Assembly (NCBI RefSeq): GCF_003258835.1
Contig: NZ_NPEV01000013.1
Span: 28,933-92,932, forward strand
Direction: 5' to 3'
DNA length: 64,000 bases
DNA from: Rhodobium orientis
GTDB taxonomy: Bacteria > Pseudomonadota > Alphaproteobacteria > Rhizobiales > Rhodobiaceae
The notes below the pieces were generated by a model. That model saw nothing but the letters and a program-made list of their open reading frames with translations, ran no database searches and was not told the origin of the DNA. The position numbers and the translations under genes are program-made. This document shows positions 57,531 through 64,000 of this stretch, piece by piece; positions within the stretch are counted from its first letter, which is position 1, and each line of letters opens with the position of its first letter.

Positions 57531-60350
57531 TTGCCGGATAGCGAAAACACGCCGCCGAAGGAATCGCTTCCTTCGGAAATACGCCCCATCTCGATTACCG
57601 AAGAGATGAAGCGCTCCTATCTCGATTACGCCATGAGCGTGATCGTGTCGCGCGCGCTGCCGGATGTTCGCGACGGCCTGAAGCCGGTGCATCGCCGCAT
57701 CCTCTATTCGATGCACGAAAACGGCTATGACTGGAACAAGCCCTACCGCAAGTCGTCCCGCGTCATCGGTGACGTCATGGGTAAGTACCACCCGCACGGC
57801 GACAGCGCGATCTATGACGCGCTGGTGCGCATGGCGCAGACCTTCTCGCTGCGCCTGCCGCTGATCGACGGCCAGGGCAATTTCGGCTCCATCGACGGCG
57901 ACCCGGCCGCGGCCATGCGCTACACCGAGTGCCGGCTCGCCAAGGTCTCGCACACGCTCCTCAGCGATCTCGACAAGAACACGGTCGATTTCCAGGAGAA
58001 CTACGACAACTCCGAGACCGAGCCGACCGTGCTGCCGGCGCGGTTCCCGAACCTTCTCGTCAACGGTGCGGGCGGCATCGCCGTCGGCATGGCCACCAAC
58101 ATCCCGTCGCACAATCTCGGCGAAGTGATCGATGCGACGATCGCAATGATCGAGGATCCGGCAATTACGCTGCCGGAGCTGATGGAGATCATGCCGGGAC
58201 CGGACTTCCCGACCGGCGCGACGATCCTCGGACGGTCCGGAATTCGTTCCGCCTACGAGACCGGTCGCGGCTCGGTCGTCATCCGCTCCAAGGTCGAGGT
58301 CGAGACCGTCCGCAAGGAGCGCGAGGCGCTGATCGTCTCGGCGATCCCGTACCAGGTCAACAAGACGACGCTGATCGAAAAGATCGCCGAACTGGTGCGC
58401 GAGAAGCGCGTCGAGGGCATCTCCGACATCCGCGACGAGTCCGACCGCCAGGGCATGCGCATCGTCATCGAATTAAAGCGCGATGCGGTCGCCGACGTGG
58501 TCCTCAACCAGCTCTATCGCTTCTCGCAGCTCCAGAACTCCTTCGGCGTCAACATGGTGGCGCTGAATGGCGGGCGGCCGGAACAGCTCACCCTGATCGA
58601 CATCCTGACCTCCTTCATCGCCTTCCGCGAGGAGGTGGTCAGCCGCCGTACCAAATATCTGCTGGCCAAGGCCCGCGACCGCGCCCATGTGCTGGTCGGC
58701 CTCGCCATCGCGGTCGCCAATATCGACGAGGTGATCCGCCTGATCCGCAGCGCGCCGGACCCGGCGACGGCGCGGGCGCAACTCATGGAGCGCCACTGGC
58801 CGGCCAAGGACATCGCGCCGCTGATCGAGCTCATCGACGACCCGCGCCACAAGGTCGCCGAGGACGGCACCTACCAGCTCTCCGAGGAGCAGGCCCGCGC
58901 CATCCTCGATCTGCGCCTGCAGCGCCTGACGGCGCTCGGCCGCGACGAGATCGGCGACGAATTGGAAAAGATCGCCGCGGAAATCCGCGACTATCTCGAT
59001 ATCCTGCGCTCGCGCCAGCGCATCCTGGATATTGTGAAGACCGAACTGACCGAAATTCGCGATGAATTCTCGACCCCGCGCAAGACCGAGATTGCTGACG
59101 GCATCGGCGATTTCGACGACGAGGACCTGATCCAGCGCGAGGATATGGTCGTCACCGTCAGCCATGGCGGCTACATCAAGCGCGTGCCGCTGTCGACCTA
59201 CCGGGCGCAGAAGCGCGGTGGCAAGGGCCGCTCGGGCATGTCGATGAAGGAGGAGGATTTCGTCTCCCGCCTCTTCGTCGCCAACACCCACACGCCGGTG
59301 CTGTTCTTCTCCTCGCGCGGCATCGCCTACCAGATGAAGGTCTGGCGGCTGCCGCTGGCCGCGCCCCAGGCGCGCGGCAAGGCCCTTGTCAACCTGCTAC
59401 CGCTGCAGCCGGGCGAGCGGGTGACGACGATCATGCCGCTGCCGGAGGACGAGGAAAGCTGGTCGACCCTCGACGTCGTCTTCGCGACCACCAAGGGCAC
59501 CGTCCGCCGCAACAAGCTCTCCGATTTCATCGGCGTGCGCCAGAACGGCAAGATCGCCATGAAGCTCGACGAGGACATGGATATCCTCGGGGTCGAGACC
59601 TGCACCGAGAACCACGACGTGATGCTGACGACGGCGAACGGGCGCTGCATCCGCTTCCCGGTGACCGACGTTCGCGTCTTCCAGAGCCGGGATTCGGTCG
59701 GCGTGCGCGGCATCAATCTCGGCGACGACGACACCGTCATTTCCATGTCGATCCTGAGGCACTTCGAGGCCTCGCCCGATGAGCGCAACTCGTATCTCAA
59801 GATGCGCCGCGCGGTCGCCGGCGAGATCGGCGAGGCGCCCGAGATCGACGGCGAGGAGCCGGCCGAGGATGTCGAGCTGGGTCCGGAGCGTTATGCGGAA
59901 ATGGGCGCGGCGGAAGAGGTCGTCCTGACGATCTCGGAAAACGGCTTCGGCAAGCGCTCCTCGTCCTTCGAGTACCGGATCTCCGGGCGCGGCGGCAAGG
60001 GCATCATCGCCATGACCGTCAACGACCGCAACGGGCCGCTTGTCGCCTCCTTCGCGGTGGAGGACGGCGACCAGATCATGCTGGTCACCAATGGCGGCCA
60101 CCTCATCCGCTGTCCGATCGAGGGCATCTCCATGCTCGGCCGCTCGACCCAGGGCGTGCGCGTCTTCCACACCGCCGAGGGCGAACACGTCGTCTCCGTC
60201 AGCCGCATCAGCGAGGACGACGAGATGGACGGGGAAGACGACGGCGAGGAAGGCGAAGGCGGAGAGACCGGTCCCGATGCCGGCCCTGACGGCAACGATG
60301 GCGGCGCCGAAGGCCAGGCACCCGAAGGTGATGCGCCGACGGACGACTGA
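57531..60350 (+). CDS. gyrA: DNA gyrase subunit A
   Basis: A 939-residue type II topoisomerase subunit that breaks and rejoins DNA. The winged-helix region holds the quinolone-determining segment [15 protein letters not shown] with Ser92 and Asp96, the residues of quinolone-susceptible enzymes, and the catalytic Tyr131 in MRYTE. The C-terminal beta-pinwheel has the GyrA box QKRGGKG near residue 560, which separates GyrA from ParC. A long acidic tail ([15 protein letters not shown]) ends the protein. The start is TTG at 57531: no ATG or GTG precedes it in frame, and the next Met (27) would remove part of the N-terminal helix. Confidence 0.97.
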   Translation: MPDSENTPPKESLPSEIRPISITEEMKRSYLDYAMSVIVSRALPDVRDGLKPVHRRILYSMHENGYDWNKPYRKSSRVIGDVMGKYHPHGDSAIYDALVRMAQTFSLRLPLIDGQGNFGSIDGDPAAAMRYTECRLAKVSHTLLSDLDKNTVDFQENYDNSETEPTVLPARFPNLLVNGAGGIAVGMATNIPSHNLGEVIDATIAMIEDPAITLPELMEIMPGPDFPTGATILGRSGIRSAYETGRGSVVIRSKVEVETVRKEREALIVSAIPYQVNKTTLIEKIAELVREKRVEGISDIRDESDRQGMRIVIELKRDAVADVVLNQLYRFSQLQNSFGVNMVALNGGRPEQLTLIDILTSFIAFREEVVSRRTKYLLAKARDRAHVLVGLAIAVANIDEVIRLIRSAPDPATARAQLMERHWPAKDIAPLIELIDDPRHKVAEDGTYQLSEEQARAILDLRLQRLTALGRDEIGDELEKIAAEIRDYLDILRSRQRILDIVKTELTEIRDEFSTPRKTEIADGIGDFDDEDLIQREDMVVTVSHGGYIKRVPLSTYRAQKRGGKGRSGMSMKEEDFVSRLFVANTHTPVLFFSSRGIAYQMKVWRLPLAAPQARGKALVNLLPLQPGERVTTIMPLPEDEESWSTLDVVFATTKGTVRRNKLSDFIGVRQNGKIAMKLDEDMDILGVETCTENHDVMLTTANGRCIRFPVTDVRVFQSRDSVGVRGINLGDDDTVISMSILRHFEASPDERNSYLKMRRAVAGEIGEAPEIDGEEPAEDVELGPERYAEMGAAEEVVLTISENGFGKRSSSFEYRISGRGGKGIIAMTVNDRNGPLVASFAVEDGDQIMLVTNGGHLIRCPIEGISMLGRSTQGVRVFHTAEGEHVVSVSRISEDDEMDGEDDGEEGEGGETGPDAGPDGNDGGAEGQAPEGDAPTDD

Positions 60351-60434
60351 TCCCGGACATCATCAAGCCTGCCGGCGACGACGCGGGTCCCTGGCCGTTT
60401 GGCCCGACCGGCACCGCGGCGCCTGTCGTCGGTT

Positions 60435-60773
60435 TCACCACCTGTTTTTCTGAGTCTTCCGGCCTTTGGCGACAATTGACGGGATGTCGGCCCGCCCGAG
60501 GCCGATATCCTTGAGCTGGTGATCGTTCAAGCTCTCCAGTGCGCGGATGGCAGTCCGGCGGTCGCGCCACCGGACAACCGGCCCGACGAGGCGCCGTATC
60601 CACGTTGCGGGACCGCTCCTCGCGGCAAGGGCGTCGATGCGGCGGCCCTGGCGCAGGACCGGACCGGATGCGCCCCGCGAACCGTTCTCTCCAATACCCG
60701 AGCACCGGGCTCCGCACATCTGTCCGACGATGTCCGCGTCCATATGAAATAGAATTTTTTGATCCGCATACAT
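60435..60773 (-). CDS. DUF1127-domain protein with N-terminal extension
   Basis: A 112-residue protein whose last ~50 residues match DUF1127: RWRDRRTAIRALESLNDHQL followed by KDIGLGRADIPSIVAK. The first ~60 residues (MYADQKILFHMDADIVGQ..., with two Cys in MCGARCSG) are an unrelated extension seen in the longer DUF1127 subgroup. The ATG at 60773 has a good AAAGGA ribosome binding site. It is divergent from a GcvA-like LysR gene with 121 bases between, an arrangement often seen in Rhizobiales that suggests the regulator controls it. It converges on gyrA. Confidence 0.85.
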   Translation of the reverse strand: MYADQKILFHMDADIVGQMCGARCSGIGENGSRGASGPVLRQGRRIDALAARSGPATWIRRLVGPVVRWRDRRTAIRALESLNDHQLKDIGLGRADIPSIVAKGRKTQKNRW

Positions 60774-60894
60774 GCGCTGTTCCTTTCGCGGCAAACCCGT
60801 GCATTCCGTATCTAGGCAAAATCTAGGGACAATGCGGAGGGCCGACAAACGAGAAGAACTGGCGCGATGCATTAGATTTGCTATGGTATGAAAC

Positions 60895-61824
60895 ATGACC
60901 CGAGCGCTTCCGCCCCTGAACGCCCTGCGCGCCTTCGAAGCCGCTGCCCGCCACCTCAGTTTCAAGCTGGCGGCGGACGAGTTGAACGTGACGCCCGCGG
61001 CGGTCAGCCACCATGTGAAGGCGCTTGAAGATGCGCTGGGTGTCGACCTGTTCCATCGGCTGACGCGCGCGCTGCGTCTGACCGATGCGGGTGAGGCGGC
61101 CCTGCCGGTTCTGACGGAAGGGTTCGACAAATTGGCAGAAGGCGTGGACGAGATGCGCACCTTCTGCGATAGCGGCCTGCTGACTGTGAGCGTCAGTCCG
61201 TCTTTCGGGTCCATGTGGCTGGTGCCGAAGCTGGACCGGTTCCGGACACGGCATCCCGACATCGAGATCAGGATCGACGGCACCGACCGTCTGGTCGATG
61301 TCGCTCGCGGCGAGGTGGATGTGGCGATCCGCTACGGGCTGGGCGACTACAAGGGAGTGCGGGTCGACCATTTGTTCAGCCAGCGCAACATCCCCGTCTG
61401 CAGTCCGGCCCTGCTGGACGGCGACACGCCGCTGGCGCGCCCGGAAGACCTGCGGCAGCACACGCTACTGCATGTCGAATGGTCGGACGCGCAGGCGAGC
61501 TGGCGCATGTGGCTCATGGCGGCGGGGCTACGCGACATCGACCCGATGCGCGGCCTCCATTTCACGCACGAGGGCATGGCGGTGGATGCCGCCCTGGACG
61601 GCCAGGGTGTGGCTCTGGTCGGGGACAGGATCGTCGCCGGTCATCTGGCCGCCGGGCGCCTTGTCCGCCCGTTCCAGCCGGACCTCAACACGCCGCTGAA
61701 TTTCTGCTACTACGTGTTGAGCGGAAGGGATCGTCTCGCGCGGCCGAAGGTGGCGGCGTTCCGCGACTGGCTGATCGAAGAGGCGCGCGGGCAACGCCCG
61801 GGTGCCGGCGTTGAGGCTCAATAG
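60895..61824 (+). CDS. LysR-family transcriptional regulator, GcvA-like
   Basis: A 309-residue regulator. The N-terminal winged helix-turn-helix is canonical (PPLNALRAFEAAARHLSFKL, then AADELNVTPAAVSHHVKALE), and the C-terminal effector domain (~93-300) has SPSFGSMWLVPKLDRFRTRH and DGQGVALVGDRIVAGHL, as in GcvA-type members that often control DUF1127 genes, antibiotic resistance (AmpR) or glycine cleavage. The effector is unknown. It is divergent from the DUF1127 gene and convergent with the hydrolase; a hairpin (61865-61896) lies in the gap. Confidence 0.9.
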   Translation: MTRALPPLNALRAFEAAARHLSFKLAADELNVTPAAVSHHVKALEDALGVDLFHRLTRALRLTDAGEAALPVLTEGFDKLAEGVDEMRTFCDSGLLTVSVSPSFGSMWLVPKLDRFRTRHPDIEIRIDGTDRLVDVARGEVDVAIRYGLGDYKGVRVDHLFSQRNIPVCSPALLDGDTPLARPEDLRQHTLLHVEWSDAQASWRMWLMAAGLRDIDPMRGLHFTHEGMAVDAALDGQGVALVGDRIVAGHLAAGRLVRPFQPDLNTPLNFCYYVLSGRDRLARPKVAAFRDWLIEEARGQRPGAGVEAQ

Positions 61825-61864
61825 GCGGCATCCGCGGCCCGGCCCAATGCGGGAGCCGCGCAAG

Positions 61865-61896
61865 GCCGTGCCTGCCAATGGCTCGGCAGACACGGC
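61865..61896. terminator. Hairpin between convergent genes
   Basis: GCCGTG-C-CTGCC (61865-61876) pairs with GGCAG-A-CACGGC (61885-61896) with one mismatch and an 8-base loop, between the LysR stop and the hydrolase stop. Neither strand has a T-run, so termination is uncertain. Confidence 0.4.
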
Positions 61897-61906
61897 GCGC
61901 ATTCTC

Positions 61907-63007
61907 TTAGGCCAGGTGGCTTTCGAAGAACGACTGCAGCTTGTCGAAGGGGATGATGTCGACCTGGTCGTAGAGGTCGCAGTGGTCGGCCCCGTCGATG
62001 ATCATCAGTTCCTTCGGCTCGGCCGCGGCGGCATAGGCGTCCTCGCTGAAGTAGCGCGAATGGGCCTCGGACCCGGCGATGATCAGCGTCGGGCGCGGCG
62101 CGATCTCGTCGACATAGGTGAGCAGCGGCATGTTCATGAAGGACAGCGGGTTGGTCACGGTCCAGCCGCCGTTCGAGTTGACCGAGCGCTTGTGGTAGCC
62201 GCGATCCGTCTTGTAGTAGCGGAAATACATCTGGATCATCGGGCTATCGATGCCGTCCAGGCTGTCGGGCAGGCCGCCCGCCATCGCCGGCTCGCCGGCC
62301 TCCACGTCGGCCCAGCGCTGGCGGCTCATTTTTTCGAGCGCCGCGGCGCGCTCCTCGGCGGTCATCTTGTCGTAATAGCCCTTCGCCATCACGCGGGACA
62401 TGTCGTACATGCTGGCGGTCGCGACCGCCTTCACGCGCTTGTCCGCCGCAACGGCATTGAGCGCCATGCCGCCGAAGCCGCAAATGCCGATGATCCCGAT
62501 CCGCTCGCGGTTGACCCCCTTATGCAGGCCGAGATAGTCGACGGCCGCCATGAAGTCCTCGGTGTTGATGTCGGGCGAGGCGACGTCGCGCACCTCGCCG
62601 CCGCTCTCGCCCACATAGGACGGGTCGAAGGCCAGCGTGATGAAGCCGCGCTCGGCCATGGTCTGGGCGTAAAGGCCGGCGGCCTGCTCCTTGACCGCGC
62701 CGAACGGGCCGGCGACGGCAAGGGCGGGAAGCGGTTCCTCGCCGCGGTCCTTCGGCATGTAGAGATCGCCGACGAGGGGCACGCCGTAGCGGTTGGTGAA
62801 GGTGACTTTCTCATGGTCGACGGCGTCGCTCTTGGGGAAGGTCTTGTCCCAGCTCGTCTCCCAGGTGGCGGCAGATTGCGCCAAGGCGCGCGTGCCGGTG
62901 AACGAGGCCGCGCCCAGGGCGGCGGCGGCGCCGGCAACCTTCAGAAGATTGCGGCGGTTTGCATCGGGCGTATCGGTGGCTGTTACAGATCGGGTGAAGT
63001 CGGTCAT
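61907..63007 (-). CDS. Tat-exported alpha/beta hydrolase with unusual nucleophile elbow
   Basis: A 366-residue protein. A twin-arginine signal (Arg18-Arg19 in DANRRNLLKVAG, hydrophobic stretch to ~residue 44) marks it for the Tat pathway encoded at 28403-30025. The hydrolase domain (COG1073-like) shows GDLYMPKDRG and the elbow GICGFGGMAL: the usual Ser of GxSxG is replaced, leaving Cys176 as the only likely nucleophile. The acid could come from AGSEAHSRYF, and His342 in GADHCDLYD is the catalytic His. The substrate is unknown. The ATG at 63007 is set by the signal peptide. Confidence 0.87.
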   Translation of the reverse strand: MTDFTRSVTATDTPDANRRNLLKVAGAAAALGAASFTGTRALAQSAATWETSWDKTFPKSDAVDHEKVTFTNRYGVPLVGDLYMPKDRGEEPLPALAVAGPFGAVKEQAAGLYAQTMAERGFITLAFDPSYVGESGGEVRDVASPDINTEDFMAAVDYLGLHKGVNRERIGIIGICGFGGMALNAVAADKRVKAVATASMYDMSRVMAKGYYDKMTAEERAAALEKMSRQRWADVEAGEPAMAGGLPDSLDGIDSPMIQMYFRYYKTDRGYHKRSVNSNGGWTVTNPLSFMNMPLLTYVDEIAPRPTLIIAGSEAHSRYFSEDAYAAAAEPKELMIIDGADHCDLYDQVDIIPFDKLQSFFESHLA

Positions 63008-63217
63008 TGCGTCGTCTCCTGACAGATGGTGCCAATTCCGCCACCTAACGTAGGAGCGACGTGACACCCGGATTAGTCCGCCGCTGTCGCATGCAACCAT
63101 GAGAGAAATTCATGAATTGCCCGGCGCTTTGACGCCGGTGGGCCACGGGAGTTTTCTGCGCCGCCGCAGGAATTTGTCGACAAGGCTCATGAGTTGCATG
63201 CCGACGCCAAAAAGCCG

Positions 63218-63841
63218 TCATTGCCGCGCGAATGCGGAGCGGATGAGGCCGATTCCCGCAACGGCAAACAATCCGGAAACCACGCCATCGATCCACCTGC
63301 GCGCCCTGGCGTAGCCGTCCATTGCGCCCTGCGTGGAGAAAACGACCGCATAGGTTGCGTAGATCAGGCCGCCAAGGACCATGCAGGTCCCGGTGGCAAG
63401 GACGACCTGGCCGGTGCCGCTGCCATCGCCCAATCCGAGGGAGAGGACGGCCATCCACGCAAAGACCGCCTTCGGGTTAGAGAGGTTGAGCAACAGGCCG
63501 CGGAGAAAAGCGCGAGGTTTCTTCGCCATGTCCGTCGGAGCGGCCCGTGGCCGGGCGGCAGATCGCGCCGAGCCGTATGCGAGCCAGAGCAGGTAGGCGC
63601 CGCCGAGCAGTTTCATGGCCGTCAGTGCGCCGGTGGATGCCTGCAATATGGCCCCCATTCCGGCAGCGGCGACCACCCCCCAGACTGCCAGCCCGACGGC
63701 AAGCCCCGATCCGAAGACGAGACCCGCCTTTCGCCCCGCACTCATCGATTGGGATGCGACAGCAATCGTGGCAGGTCCCGGGGAAGGCGCCGCCACGAAG
63801 AAAGCGGCGGCGATGGTCGCCAGATTTCCGATATCGAACAT
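63218..63841 (-). CDS. LysE-family amino-acid/small-molecule exporter
   Basis: A 207-residue inner-membrane protein of six TM segments. The N-terminal AAAFFVAAPSPGPATIAVAS carries the SPGP motif of the LysE/RhtB family, and NLSNPKAVFAWMAVLSLGLG is the second hallmark. The substrate (often homoserine lactone, threonine, lysine or similar) cannot be told. The ATG at 63841 is chosen over an ATG 26 codons upstream. It lies 210 bases before the hydrolase start on the same strand; no promoter is clear between them. Confidence 0.9.
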   Translation of the reverse strand: MFDIGNLATIAAAFFVAAPSPGPATIAVASQSMSAGRKAGLVFGSGLAVGLAVWGVVAAAGMGAILQASTGALTAMKLLGGAYLLWLAYGSARSAARPRAAPTDMAKKPRAFLRGLLLNLSNPKAVFAWMAVLSLGLGDGSGTGQVVLATGTCMVLGGLIYATYAVVFSTQGAMDGYARARRWIDGVVSGLFAVAGIGLIRSAFARQ

Positions 63842-63965
63842 GGGCAAATCACTCCAGTGGATCCCCGGAGGGTATGCACAATTCCAAAATGCCGAAAGGG
63901 GCTCGCCCGGGCCCGCCATGGCGAAGACGCCAGCCCTTCCTCATCCATCTGCCGAATTCCAGGCA

Positions 63966-63996
63966 AAAAAGAACCGGCGTCGTTTCGGACGCCGGC
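63966..63996 (-). terminator. Terminator of a minus-strand gene beyond the right edge
   Basis: An 8-bp stem (63974-63981 with 63988-63995) with a six-base loop is followed on the minus strand by TTCTTTTTT (AAAAAAGAA at 63965-63973 on plus). It probably ends a gene that enters from the right of the window. Confidence 0.75.
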
Positions 63997-64000
63997 TGAG

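Noticed and set aside
63045..63458. 137-codon minus-strand frame across the LysE gene end
   Set aside because: It overlaps the LysE coding region in another frame, lacks a ribosome binding site and has shadow-like composition.

Overview
The window is core chromosome of a high-GC alphaproteobacterium, most likely a member of Hyphomicrobiales (Rhizobiales). The reasons are: gene order (ppx-rnd-aspS; argS-SPOR protein-nagZ-scpAB-tatABC-serS-surE-pcm-LytM lipoprotein; yajC-secDF followed by two small conserved genes), an ExoR-like Sel1 protein, two DUF1127 proteins, TrmFO, a GAAC-N7-GAAC LexA box of the alphaproteobacterial type, and frequent TTG/GTG starts. I see no rRNA, tRNA, phage, insertion sequence, CRISPR array or defence island. 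Genus cannot be read from the sequence.

Layout. 1-4937: end of exopolyphosphatase, RNase D, an MFS exporter and aspartyl-tRNA synthetase. 4990-8343: two tandem exported proteins of unknown function whose C-terminal ends are visibly related. 8647-11468: polyamine pair speD-speE (overlapping, TTG start) and a PPi-type phosphofructokinase. 11626-16718: an EAL phosphodiesterase with a CSS-like periplasmic sensor, ilvD overlapping an ExoR-like Sel1 protein, and a Cys-rich exported protein whose start is unresolved. 16690-19176: xth and erpA (overlapping) divergent from dgt. 19227-34568: a long co-oriented run argS, giant acidic SPOR protein, nagZ, scpA, scpB, an orphan ABC ATPase, tatA, tatB, tatC, serS, surE, pcm and an NlpD-like lipoprotein. 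It joins cell-wall turnover, chromosome condensation, folded-protein export and protein repair.

34722-43505: a DUF815 ATPase, then yajC-secD-secF followed at once by a DUF498/Mth938 protein and a squalene/phytoene-synthase-fold protein that has lost its catalytic Asp motifs. These two look like the bacterial counterparts of the mitochondrial complex I assembly factors NDUFAF3 and NDUFAF6. A DUF4153 membrane protein and trmFO follow. 43642-49985: a lipoprotein with a possible Cys-His-Asp triad, a 49-residue DUF1127 protein, a pentapeptide-repeat protein, and uvrA/ssb divergent around a LexA box.

50087-63841: a CDF metal transporter, an exported beta-rich protein, an RND efflux pair without an outer-membrane partner, MarC, gyrA (TTG start), a DUF1127 protein divergent from a GcvA-like LysR regulator, a Tat-signal alpha/beta hydrolase with an altered nucleophile elbow, and a LysE exporter. 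Two copies of a dispersed palindromic repeat lie behind ssb and behind the RND pump. Most of the window is ordinary housekeeping DNA. The observations most worth following are the Sec/NDUFAF3/NDUFAF6 cluster, the dispersed repeat, the tandem paralogues and several family members with altered catalytic residues.
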